A DNA stretch of 64,000 bases from Tolumonas auensis DSM 9187. Lineage in GTDB: Bacteria > Pseudomonadota > Gammaproteobacteria > Enterobacterales > Aeromonadaceae. A program made the position numbers and the translations under genes. Shown one piece after another: positions 1-8,741 of the stretch; the first letter of the stretch is position 1; every line of letters begins with the position of its first letter. The stretch is from contig NC_012691.1 of the NCBI RefSeq assembly GCF_000023065.1, positions 92,001 to 156,000 on the forward strand. The letters run 5' to 3'. The notes beneath the pieces were generated by a model that was not told the origin of the DNA, ran no database searches, and worked only from the letters and a program-made list of their open reading frames with translations.

Positions 1-1168
<1,168 letters not shown>

Positions 1169-1202
1169 TTATTTATTGCGCGCTCAGATCTCGCGCATAA
1201 AA

Positions 1203-1220
1203 ATGTTCGAATGCATTCAT
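1203..1220. promoter_or_regulatory. Candidate GlpR operator upstream of glpK
   Basis: The 18-mer ATGTTCGAATGCATTCAT lies 47 bp upstream of the glpK start. Its left half matches the ATGTTCGA half of the GlpR operator as I remember it for enterobacteria; the right half (ATTCAT) is degenerate. Repression by GlpR in the absence of glycerol 3-phosphate is the family expectation. The assignment rests on one good half-site only, and no glpR gene is in the window. Confidence 0.4.
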
Positions 1221-1323
1221 TTTAGATCTTAAAAACAGAATGTGAGGTGGTTTTGGGGAAATAAAGAAAAAATAGAGTGGGTTTTAAGCAGCTATTTGTT
1301 GTTTTAGGTACATTTGATGAGCG

Positions 1324-1491
1324 TTAGTGCGTGATGAATAACATCAGACTAAAGAATGCGACCAGAACGCCACTGACACCGATGATCCAGTAGAAGCCTT
1401 TGCGGCCCTGATAGAGCGGAATACGGAAATAGACCAGCCAGAGAGTCCAGCCCAAGGCCAGCAAAAAGGGTAACAGGAATAATCGCGCCAT
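1324..1491 (-). CDS. Small membrane protein, function unknown
   Basis: The predicted 55-residue protein has two hydrophobic stretches, roughly residues 4-19 and 30-52, separated by a short polar loop with RIPLYQGRKGF. This suggests a two-helix inner-membrane hairpin. I chose the ATG at 1489-1491 (MARLFLLPF) over a GTG eight codons upstream because an AAGAGAG ribosome site sits at the right distance and the extension is hydrophilic. It is divergent from the oxidoreductase gene to the right. I recognise no family; it could be a real small membrane protein or, less likely, a chance frame. Confidence 0.55.
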   Translation of the reverse strand: MARLFLLPFLLALGWTLWLVYFRIPLYQGRKGFYWIIGVSGVLVAFFSLMLFITH

Positions 1492-1544
1492 GGCGGCTCT
1501 CTTGTTATGCTGCACATAATATTGATGGTAGTAGGGGATCGGTG

Positions 1545-2498
1545 ATGGCTCAACTGCAAATCACCCGCTTTGGCGGCGTGGACGTATTACAACTGACGGA
1601 AAAGGAACTCCCGGCACCGGCTGCAGATCAGGTATTGCTGGCGGTGCTGCTTGCCAGTGTGAACCCAATCGATGCCAAAACCCGTGCCGGATTAGGCTGG
1701 GCGGCACAGAAGTTTAAAGATGCGCTGCCATGGACGCCGGGGTTTGATGTCTGTGGTGTGGTACGCGAAGCTGGCTCTGACGTGACGACGTTCAGTGTCG
1801 GTCAGCGGGTCTGCGGTATGACCTCCGGCGGTGGGGCTTATGCTTCGGCGATGCTGGCTCCGGCCGCAGAACTTTTACCGGTACCGAAAAATATTACTCA
1901 CGCGCAGGCAGCCGCCTTGCCACTGGCCGGACTGACCGCCCGTCAGGGGTTATTTGAATTCGGCCAGCTGCAGGCGGGTGAAACCGTGCTGATTTCTGCC
2001 GCGGCCGGTGGTGTCGGGCATATTGCCGTGCAACTGGCCAAACAGGCGGGTGCTACCGTTGTTGCCACTGCTTCCGAAGCTAATCATGATTTTCTGTTAA
2101 AGCTGGGTGCGGATAAAGTCGTCGATTACCATGATGCAGAGGCAATGGCAGCGTTAACCGGACAAGTTGATTTCGTATTTGATCTGGTCGGTTTTGACAG
2201 CGGATTAACGGCGCTCTCCCTGCTGAAAGCGGGCGGACGACAAGTGACCGTGCCGACCATTGCGGTTCCGGCCATTAAAGCCGTCGCGGAGACACAGGGT
2301 AAAACTGTGTCCGGTATGCTGGTGCATCAGGATGCTGATGGTCTGGCTGCCCTGCTGGCATTGTGTTCAGCCGGCAAATTACAGGTTCATGTCAGTAAGA
2401 TTTATCCACTGGCTGAAGGTGCCAAGGCGCATCAGGCCATTGAAAGCGGACGTACCCGCGGCAAGCTGTTGCTCGATCCGGGTAGTCAGGAGATGTAA
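1545..2498 (+). CDS. MDR-family NADP-dependent alcohol dehydrogenase / quinone oxidoreductase
   Basis: A zinc-independent medium-chain dehydrogenase/reductase of 317 residues. The N-terminal GroES-like fold (VNPIDAKTRAG, TPGFDVCGVVREAG) is followed by a Rossmann domain with the dinucleotide loop SAAAGGVGHIAVQLAKQAGA at about residues 146-165. There are no structural-zinc cysteine clusters, which fits the NADPH:quinone reductase side of the superfamily. The substrate cannot be deduced. I start at the ATG at 1545 rather than the GTG just before it because an AGGGGAT ribosome site precedes it. The stop codon is directly abutted by the ATG of the following phosphatase gene, so the two are probably co-translated. 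Confidence 0.85.
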   Translation: MAQLQITRFGGVDVLQLTEKELPAPAADQVLLAVLLASVNPIDAKTRAGLGWAAQKFKDALPWTPGFDVCGVVREAGSDVTTFSVGQRVCGMTSGGGAYASAMLAPAAELLPVPKNITHAQAAALPLAGLTARQGLFEFGQLQAGETVLISAAAGGVGHIAVQLAKQAGATVVATASEANHDFLLKLGADKVVDYHDAEAMAALTGQVDFVFDLVGFDSGLTALSLLKAGGRQVTVPTIAVPAIKAVAETQGKTVSGMLVHQDADGLAALLALCSAGKLQVHVSKIYPLAEGAKAHQAIESGRTRGKLLLDPGSQEM

Positions 2499-3107
2499 AT
2501 GTTTGATGTTAATGCTTATCAGAATTATGCCGCCTGGATTTTTGATCTCGACGGTACCCTTTCCAACACGCTGCAGGCGCATGATCTGGCGTGGCAGCAT
2601 GCACTGACGCAGTTTGCTATTCCTTTTACCAGCGAGCGTATGCAGCAGCTGGGTGGTGTGCCGATCCCCGATACGGTTGAAATTCTGGCGGATGAAGCCG
2701 GTATCCGCGTGGATGTTCCGGCCGTAGTGAATGTGCGTGATCGCCGGTTCTACGAATTACTGCCAACAACTTTATCGCCGACACCACTGGTTGCCGGTGT
2801 GGTATTGCCCTTTTTAGGCGAAAAACCGATGGCGGTTGGGACCGGTTGTCACACTGACATGGCCCGCCGTATCCTCGCCGGGTTATCGCTGGATCACTAT
2901 CTGCCGGTCGTGGTGGGGGCGGATCAGGTTACCAACCCGAAACCCGCGCCGGATACTTTCCTGCTGGCCGCAGAAAAGCTGGGTGTGAAACCGGAACGCT
3001 GTCTGGTATTTGAAGATGCAGACGCCGGTCTGAAGGCAGCTGCAGCGGCTGGTATGGCAGCAGTGGATGTACGTAAACTCTGGCCGGTACAGCGTCCATT
3101 ACAGTAG
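2499..3107 (+). CDS. yqaB: HAD-family sugar phosphatase, YqaB-like
   Basis: A 202-residue haloacid-dehalogenase phosphatase. Motif I is FDLDGTLSN, motif II lies in the KPMAVGTG region, motif III is the lysine of NPKPAPDTF, and motif IV is VFEDADAGLKAA. The MAVGTG...HYLPVVVGAD...KPAPDTFLL...VFEDAD...AAGMAAVDVR series closely follows E. coli YqaB, which acts on fructose 1-phosphate and 6-phosphogluconate. Residue Ser in DGTLSNT replaces the more usual Val/Leu-Asp stretch, so substrate preference may differ. It begins immediately after the stop of the upstream oxidoreductase, with no intergenic base. A hairpin with TGAAGC/GCTTCA arms follows the stop. Confidence 0.8.
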   Translation: MFDVNAYQNYAAWIFDLDGTLSNTLQAHDLAWQHALTQFAIPFTSERMQQLGGVPIPDTVEILADEAGIRVDVPAVVNVRDRRFYELLPTTLSPTPLVAGVVLPFLGEKPMAVGTGCHTDMARRILAGLSLDHYLPVVVGADQVTNPKPAPDTFLLAAEKLGVKPERCLVFEDADAGLKAAAAAGMAAVDVRKLWPVQRPLQ

Positions 3108-3168
3108 AAAAATCCGTCTGAAGCTGTCGCAACTGACGGCTTCATATGAGTTGTTTTATATTCTAAAC

Positions 3169-3240
3169 TCCCGTTTATCGCGGCGATTTCGCCGCCCGTT
3201 GCCTGCACGCAGTGACGGATTAATCCAACAATAAACGGGA
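3169..3240 (+). promoter_or_regulatory. Structured 5' leader of vgrG with RBS inside a stem arm
   Basis: TCCCGTTTAT (3169-3178) and ATAAACGGGA (3231-3240) are perfect 10-bp inverted arms. The left arm is followed directly by a nested hairpin, GCGGCG-attt-CGCCGC (3180-3195). The right arm ends six bases before the vgrG ATG, so its GGGA is the only plausible Shine-Dalgarno and would be paired in the folded RNA. The repeats are seen directly; control of translation is my inference. A DNA operator is the alternative. Confidence 0.5.
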
Positions 3241-3246
3241 TAAAAT

Positions 3247-5280
3247 ATGTTTTTCGAGGCCAATGAAGCCCGGTTTCTGTTCGCAGTCCCGGGTCATGCT
3301 GCTGCTTTTCAGGTTTTGCGATTCAGCGGCGAAGAATACATCAGTAAAAGCTTTGATTTCCGCGTAACACTGGTCTGTGAAGATAATCAGCTCGATCTGG
3401 CTTCTTTCCTCTATCAGCCCTGCGTTCTGAAAATAAAAAGTCCCGACCGCATTCGTGAAATTACCGGCGTGGTGTATGACATCAGTCAGCACGATACCGG
3501 TTTGCGTTTCACCGAATACCACATCACCGTGAAACCCCGGTTTGACCTGCTGCAGCTTCGGGTGAACTACCGTATCTATCAGCAACTGGCGACGCAGCAA
3601 ATCGTTGAGCAACTTTTGCAGGAAGCGGGCTTCACCACACTGGATTACCGCTGGCGTCTGCACGAACAACATCAGCCGCGTGAATATTGCGTGCAGTATG
3701 CGGAGTCGGACTACGATTTTATCCACCGGATTTTATCGGAGGAGGGCATTCACTATCACTATGCAACACAAAATGGCCAGACGGTGCTGGTGTTCGGTGA
3801 CAGCAATGCTGCTTTCGCCAACGGTGTGGCAATGGACTACCTTCCGGCCAGTGGCCTAAACCCCGACAAACCGGCATTACGGGAATGTCAGACCTTCTGG
3901 CGTACCGTTTCCGGCAAGGTCAGTGGCCGTGATTTCACCTTTCTGCGTCCGGTTACACCACTAGACAGCGAAGTCACGCCACCACCTGTGGCGCAAAATC
4001 ACCAGACGCAGATTTCTGCTAAAAACCAGCCTTCCGCACAGGCGAACCCTTCTGACAAACTGGAGGAATACCGCTGGCCAAACTTAAGTGATACCGAGGC
4101 TGAAAATCTGCGTCAGAACAAACTGGCACTGGCGCGGCACATGCAGGCGGCTATCGAACTGCAGGGTGTGACCGATCACGGAGATCTGGTCGCCGGAAAA
4201 TTCACCACCTTCCATGAACTGCCGCGCCGTGAATTTGAACCCTTATGGCTGGTCAGACAGGTGCATCACGAAGGTGAACAGCCGCAGGTGCTGGAGGAAA
4301 CCAGTGGCGGTCAGGCCAGCTACCACAACCAGTTTGTTGCGGTCCCGTGGCAGGTGCTGTTTGTCCCCGGCTGGTGGTCCAAACGCCCTGATCTGCCGGG
4401 TTATCAGACCGCGATTGTCACCGGTCCGAAAGGCGAAGAAATTTACACCGACGTCTATGGCCGTATCAAAGTGCAGTTCCATTGGGACAAAGAAGGTCAG
4501 GGGGATGATAAAACCTCCTGCTGGCTGCGGGTTGCACAAGGCTGGGCCGGTGATCGCTACGGCAGTCACTGGATCCCGCGGGTCGGGCAGGAAGTGGTGG
4601 TCAGCTTTGAACATGGCAATCCCGACCGGCCACTGGTGTTGGGCTGTGTCTATAACGGGGCGAACCAGCATCCGTATGCCTTACCGGCGCATAAAACCAG
4701 AACCGTGTTCAAGACCCTGTCCACCCCCGGTGGTGGCGGCTTTAACGAACTGCGCTTTGAAGACAAAAAGGGCCGTGAACAGATCTTCCTGCATGCCCAG
4801 CGCGACTGGGAACTGATGGTCAAAGCCAATGCCTATGCCACCATCGACGGTGATAGCCATCGTCTGACACAAGGCAATGTCATTGAGCGGGTAAAACACG
4901 ATCGCAGCGAAACGGTAAAAAAAGAGCGTTTTGAAGAGCTCAATGCCGATGATCGGCTCAAGCTTAAAGGTACTCAGCAACAGCAAATCGAGCAGTCATT
5001 TATGGTGTCAGTGGCGGATGAACTGCACCAGAACGCCGCCATCAAAATCAACATGGAAGCGGGAGCCGGACTAACACTTAAAGTCGGCGGCAGCTTTATT
5101 ACCCTCAGCCCAGCCGGCGTGCAGATGGTTGCTCCTGCTATCAGCCTCAACGGCGGTGGCGCACCGCTGGTCGGGTCAGATTTGAGCCTGCTGGATATGA
5201 TTAAACCTATCGGGGCGGTTGTCGCGGCGGCCCGCAGTGCAAAAGCTGCCGCATCGAAACGTTGCCGGAAGCAGAAATAA
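3247..5280 (+). CDS. vgrG: Type VI secretion tip protein VgrG
   Basis: VgrG trimers cap the Hcp tube and carry effectors. The 677-residue protein has the gp27-like N-terminal half (FRVTLVCEDNQLDLASFL, YRIYQQLATQQIVEQLL) and the gp5-like OB-fold around residues 395-475, with YTDVYGRIKVQFHWD, SCWLRVAQGWAG and GNPDRPLVLGCVYN. A beta-helix region with short repeats follows. It ends in a short Ala/Lys/Arg tail with no added enzymatic domain, so cargo is presumably non-covalent. It heads a tightly spaced cassette with an adaptor and a putative effector/immunity pair. No other T6SS structural gene is in the window, making it an orphan vgrG island. Confidence 0.96.
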   Translation: MFFEANEARFLFAVPGHAAAFQVLRFSGEEYISKSFDFRVTLVCEDNQLDLASFLYQPCVLKIKSPDRIREITGVVYDISQHDTGLRFTEYHITVKPRFDLLQLRVNYRIYQQLATQQIVEQLLQEAGFTTLDYRWRLHEQHQPREYCVQYAESDYDFIHRILSEEGIHYHYATQNGQTVLVFGDSNAAFANGVAMDYLPASGLNPDKPALRECQTFWRTVSGKVSGRDFTFLRPVTPLDSEVTPPPVAQNHQTQISAKNQPSAQANPSDKLEEYRWPNLSDTEAENLRQNKLALARHMQAAIELQGVTDHGDLVAGKFTTFHELPRREFEPLWLVRQVHHEGEQPQVLEETSGGQASYHNQFVAVPWQVLFVPGWWSKRPDLPGYQTAIVTGPKGEEIYTDVYGRIKVQFHWDKEGQGDDKTSCWLRVAQGWAGDRYGSHWIPRVGQEVVVSFEHGNPDRPLVLGCVYNGANQHPYALPAHKTRTVFKTLSTPGGGGFNELRFEDKKGREQIFLHAQRDWELMVKANAYATIDGDSHRLTQGNVIERVKHDRSETVKKERFEELNADDRLKLKGTQQQQIEQSFMVSVADELHQNAAIKINMEAGAGLTLKVGGSFITLSPAGVQMVAPAISLNGGGAPLVGSDLSLLDMIKPIGAVVAAARSAKAAASKRCRKQK

Positions 5281-6143
5281 TGATGACGTTGGACGATTGG
5301 CAACAAAAACTGCCTGCAACCTATATGGTGTATGCACTTATTGACCCGCTGGCGGACAACAAACCACTGGAATACTGGTACCGGCAGGCCGACCAAACCG
5401 ACGCCTGGCCGCTCTATGCCGGAACCGAATTTAAAGATGAAGTTCTGTATGGCCTGTGGTTACTGCCTCTGGCACAACTGCCCGGCTGGCAGGCATGGTG
5501 GCGGGAACAGGAAGCTGCCGGCTATGCGACCGGCATGCTGATAGCGTCAGAACACATGCCGGGAAAACTGGTTCAGCACTGGCAAAGCCTGTTGCTTGCC
5601 GGGCTGGATGGCGAAGAAGTGATTTTTCGCTACTACGACCCGCGAATACTGGGTCCCATGCTCTATACCTTCACCGAAGAGGAAACCCGCCGTTTTCTGG
5701 GGCCAACCAATGAACTGGTCGTGTGGCATCAAAATGATTGGCTTATCACCTCTCCTTATCCGGAACTGGATTTAACTGAACATGCTGAACCCTGGTGGCG
5801 GATGCAAGACGGGCATTTTGTCGGGCAGCCGGGAGAGAAAGAAATAACGCTGTTCAATCTCGAACAATGGCTTTGGCGGAATGCCAATGAGCTTACAACC
5901 GTGTTATATGAGCGAAATGGTCCGATATCAGAACAGCTTGAACAGACATATCAACGGGCAATGTCAGGCAGTATTCCCGAGCTGTGGCAACCGGCATGGA
6001 TGATCCTTGATCTCATGGGATATCTGCATTGGTGGCCTAAGATCCAAAGCCTGAAAGAGATTCGAGGCGCTGACGAACAACGGGATGTGATGGCGAAAGT
6101 CATCCAACAAATAAAAAAAGCACAAACAGGCGGAGCAGAATAA
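5280..6143 (+). CDS. DUF4123 T6SS effector-loading adaptor (Tap/TEC-like)
   Basis: DUF4123 proteins are chaperones that dock a specific cargo onto a cognate VgrG. This 287-residue protein shows the N-terminal YMVYALIDPLADN pattern, WPLYAGTEFKDE, and GEEVIFRYYDPRILGPML around residues 100-140, which is the hallmark segment of the family. I start at the ATG that overlaps the vgrG stop (TAATG), preceded by a GGA ribosome site. The C-terminal third (after about residue 170) is unlike the conserved part and may be the cargo-specific region. Position between vgrG and the candidate effector supports the loading role. Confidence 0.88.
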   Translation: MMTLDDWQQKLPATYMVYALIDPLADNKPLEYWYRQADQTDAWPLYAGTEFKDEVLYGLWLLPLAQLPGWQAWWREQEAAGYATGMLIASEHMPGKLVQHWQSLLLAGLDGEEVIFRYYDPRILGPMLYTFTEEETRRFLGPTNELVVWHQNDWLITSPYPELDLTEHAEPWWRMQDGHFVGQPGEKEITLFNLEQWLWRNANELTTVLYERNGPISEQLEQTYQRAMSGSIPELWQPAWMILDLMGYLHWWPKIQSLKEIRGADEQRDVMAKVIQQIKKAQTGGAE

Positions 6144-6145
6144 AA

Positions 6146-7360
6146 ATGACAGCAAAAATAAATCAGTGCCGGGATTGTCAGCCAAAAGATCAGTGGATAG
6201 AGATCCGGTTGGTCGATGAAATGAATCAGCCATTCGGCTCATTGTCTGGCAAATTAAAGGATTCCTCTGGCGTTGAACATCAGGTGACGTTGTCTGGCGG
6301 CTATCTGTTGCTTACAGATCTCCCGGCTGGTCCTGTCGAACTGAAAATTGAAACCTCAGCGTTATTGAATGAAGCGAAAAAACATAAACCCCGACCGTCA
6401 CCACAGACATCACCGGCTAAAGAGTATGCTGATAAACATAAAGGATATGAGAAAAGTAAAATAAAATATCAATTTATAACCATGGGTGATGTGTGGCAGT
6501 TAGAGCCTGGAATGGTCTCTGACCGACACAAAGCAGGGCAAACTGGCAAGCTATTACGTATGGTTAGCAATAATAGTTATTTTCTTGAAGTCAGAGCATT
6601 AACTCAGTTACATCTACCTCTGGTCATCTTTCAATCACAAAAACCAATGGATGATATAAAAGCCGATGATATGCAATCCGGAGATATGTCCAGGAACCAA
6701 ATAATGAATCTTGGAATGTTTAAACCATTCAGTAAGCTGGATTATGAATTTGATCTGCCAGCAAGTGATCATTTTGCCAATTTCAGACTGTTTGCCAGCT
6801 CGGTATCTTGGGGGGAATATGGTTCATTGACGAAAATGATGATAGATCGATTTGAGCAAAACGTTGGGGGTAAATTTACACATCCGTTGTTAGATAAAGC
6901 AGCCAAATCGCATCAAAACACGGATGCTGTAGTAGATAAGATATCTGATGCAATATCAGCTGAACTGAAGAAAAAAAGTGGGGAGCTGGAAGATAACGAT
7001 ATTAAAAAGATATGGAATAGCCTAGCTACAGGAAAAAATTCCATTCATCTGCCAGGTTTTGACACTACACCTGATTGGTTTAATGGATTAGGTATTACAG
7101 TCCACGGTATATGGTCTTTACAGCTCACGTTACAGAATTTGAGTATTGATTTGGTTAATAGAACATTTAATGGGGTAGTATCATTCAAAGCTCAGGATCA
7201 CTTTGGACTTAATGTTGATGATGTAAGTGGAGATAAATATTTTGAATTTTTGAGACTATTCAGGTCGTGGTTTATTTTGCAGAGGTATAAAGGCTTTGGT
7301 TACAAACCATTTATAACGGAAATGAATCATACTAGAAAAATAAGCGGGGACTTTAGATGA
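6146..7360 (+). CDS. Putative T6SS effector with DUF3289-like C-terminal domain
   Basis: The 404-residue protein follows the adaptor gene by two bases. Its N-terminus (CRDCQPKDQWIEIRLVDE...) followed by a small beta-rich module (residues ~15-70) resembles the leader module of many DUF4123-linked cargo proteins. Residues ~165-400 carry DDIKADDMQSGDMS, HPLLDKAAKSH and DHFGLNVDD...YKGFGYKPF, which I recognise as the pattern of DUF3289. The biochemical activity is not known to me. It has no signal peptide, consistent with T6SS delivery. From about 6,400 the base composition becomes AT-rich compared with vgrG, suggesting horizontal exchange of the cargo end. Its stop overlaps the next gene by ATGA. 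Confidence 0.65.
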   Translation: MTAKINQCRDCQPKDQWIEIRLVDEMNQPFGSLSGKLKDSSGVEHQVTLSGGYLLLTDLPAGPVELKIETSALLNEAKKHKPRPSPQTSPAKEYADKHKGYEKSKIKYQFITMGDVWQLEPGMVSDRHKAGQTGKLLRMVSNNSYFLEVRALTQLHLPLVIFQSQKPMDDIKADDMQSGDMSRNQIMNLGMFKPFSKLDYEFDLPASDHFANFRLFASSVSWGEYGSLTKMMIDRFEQNVGGKFTHPLLDKAAKSHQNTDAVVDKISDAISAELKKKSGELEDNDIKKIWNSLATGKNSIHLPGFDTTPDWFNGLGITVHGIWSLQLTLQNLSIDLVNRTFNGVVSFKAQDHFGLNVDDVSGDKYFEFLRLFRSWFILQRYKGFGYKPFITEMNHTRKISGDFR

Positions 7361-7872
7361 TATATAATTTAAAGATGAAGAAATCACATGTTGGGTGGCT
7401 TTTCTTTATTTTCGTTATTTTGTATTTTACATCTGATTACTGGTTACCATCAAAGATTGACACAATATATAAATCTGAGTTTGAGTCAGACCAAGGTTCA
7501 TTCGTGATCACGATTGCAAATCCACCATTGACAAAAAAAGACATGTTATCTTTTTGGAGTGAAAACAAAAAATACATTCTTGATGAAGTAAATGGTCTTG
7601 ATGAGGGGGAAAGCATTCTTTTTGTTAAAAATGAATTTGAAAATAAATCAAAAGAAGAGGCAGTTCAGTTTTGTTTATTAGAACAAAAAAATGATGAAGA
7701 ACCATGTGTAAGCTATTCTGACAGACTTTTTATTGCTGAGCGCGAAAATATTAATCGAGTTAAAAGTTATAGATTAACATTCTCAGATTATTATGGTGCA
7801 TCCAGTTGTGCTATATATGAGAGGGATGATGGTGAAAAAGAATACAATAATGATTGTACTGATGTGAAGTAA
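7357..7872 (+). CDS. Putative membrane-anchored immunity protein for the T6SS effector
   Basis: The 171-residue protein has one N-terminal hydrophobic helix (about residues 11-28, GWLFFIFVILYFTSDYW) and then a hydrophilic, acidic domain predicted to face the periplasm. Four cysteines (in FCLLEQ, EPCVSY, SSCAIY and DCTDVK) could form two disulfides. I recognise no family. Translational coupling to the effector through an ATGA overlap and the AT-rich composition shared with it are the standard signature of an effector/immunity pair. A periplasmic domain would imply that the toxin acts in the periplasm or on the envelope; this is inference. An alternative start is the ATG six codons downstream. 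Confidence 0.55.
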   Translation: MIYNLKMKKSHVGWLFFIFVILYFTSDYWLPSKIDTIYKSEFESDQGSFVITIANPPLTKKDMLSFWSENKKYILDEVNGLDEGESILFVKNEFENKSKEEAVQFCLLEQKNDEEPCVSYSDRLFIAERENINRVKSYRLTFSDYYGASSCAIYERDDGEKEYNNDCTDVK

Positions 7873-7916
7873 TTTAATATTTGTTATCAGTGGATGGTAT
7901 ATTTTTATCTTCTGAT

Positions 7917-7952
7917 AAAAAAGACCGCATTCATTGGCGGTCTTTTAAAAAA
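7917..7952. terminator. Bidirectional intrinsic terminator between T6SS cassette and carbonic-anhydrase-like gene
   Basis: Arms AAAAGACCGC (7919-7928) and GCGGTCTTTT (7937-7946) form a 10-bp stem with T-tracts on both strands. It separates two convergent genes and can serve both. Confidence 0.85.
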
Positions 7953-7964
7953 TCCAGGATTAAA

Positions 7965-8525
7965 TCAAAACTCATTCTGCAGCGCTTTATAACCCTTCAC
8001 CAAATCGATATTGGTATGGGCCACGTCTTCCGAGAATTCGGTTGCGGCAACAGTAACACGCGGAATTTCATCCAGGTTGGTCTGCGGGCAGATGCGGGTG
8101 CTGGACGGCACATAGAATTCGGCCGGCAAATCCTGACCATCAATAACCGAGTTATGGCGGATCACGGCACCGTCACCCACTTCACAGTTGAACAGTACGG
8201 TATTAAAACCGATGAAGACGCGGTTACCGACTTTGCACGGGCCATGGACGATAGAACGGTGGGCGATAGAACTGTATTCGCCAATCGTTACGGCGGCACC
8301 GGATTTGGAGTGGATCACCACGCCATCCTGAATATTGGAATTAGCGCCGATCACAATCGGTTCCATCTCACCGTTTGCATCCACTTCATCGGCACGGATC
8401 ACGGCATAAGGACCGACGAAGACGTTATCTTTGATGATGACCTTGCCGCAGATAATCGCGGTTTTGTCGACATAAGCTGATTCAGCAATAACGGGTAAGT
8501 GACCTGAGGGGTTTTTGCGGATCAT
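7965..8525 (-). CDS. Gamma-class carbonic anhydrase-like hexapeptide-repeat protein
   Basis: A 186-residue left-handed beta-helix protein with repeated I/V-G-x-x hexapeptide turns (VIIKDNVFVGPYAVI, VTIGEYSSIAHRSIVHG, CKVGNRVFIGFNTVL). Three histidines in VVIHS and SIAHRSIVHG occupy the metal-ligand positions of gamma-carbonic anhydrases. A C-terminal helix closes the protein. Homologues hydrate CO2 or act as acyl/thioester-linked enzymes; catalytic activity here is plausible but unproven. The start at 8525 is set by a strong GGGAG ribosome site; an in-frame extension upstream is poorly conserved-looking and dismissed. Confidence 0.85.
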   Translation of the reverse strand: MIRKNPSGHLPVIAESAYVDKTAIICGKVIIKDNVFVGPYAVIRADEVDANGEMEPIVIGANSNIQDGVVIHSKSGAAVTIGEYSSIAHRSIVHGPCKVGNRVFIGFNTVLFNCEVGDGAVIRHNSVIDGQDLPAEFYVPSSTRICPQTNLDEIPRVTVAATEFSEDVAHTNIDLVKGYKALQNEF

Positions 8526-8670
8526 GTTAGCTCCCTGGCGTCTGTGAATAGACGTCTGATGGTTTGGCAAAAATTGATCTTGATCACGTTTGTGAGCGAT
8601 GCACATGATGACAGCGACAGCCGGTGAATTGCAATCCCCGTTTTTATGAAGAGTGAGTCATTCCGGATGA

Positions 8671-8696
8671 AAAATGGCGCCATTAAGCGCCATTTA
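8671..8696 (-). terminator. Intrinsic terminator downstream of the COG0523 GTPase gene
   Basis: AAATGGCGC and GCGCCATTT form a 9-bp stem with a six-base loop; on the minus strand it is followed by a short T-tract. It lies about 45 bp past the GTPase stop codon. Confidence 0.7.
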
Positions 8697-8741
8697 AGAA
8701 AGTTATATAAGAAATACCATTATTTCTGAGTGTTTTGTCTG

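Noticed and set aside
3220-3726. Minus-strand frame opposite the start of vgrG
   Set aside because: It overlaps a certain vgrG coding region and the leader, with no recognisable protein features.
5262-5280. TTG start for the DUF4123 adaptor inside vgrG
   Set aside because: The ATG overlapping the vgrG stop has better spacing to a GGA ribosome site and gives the family N-terminus.
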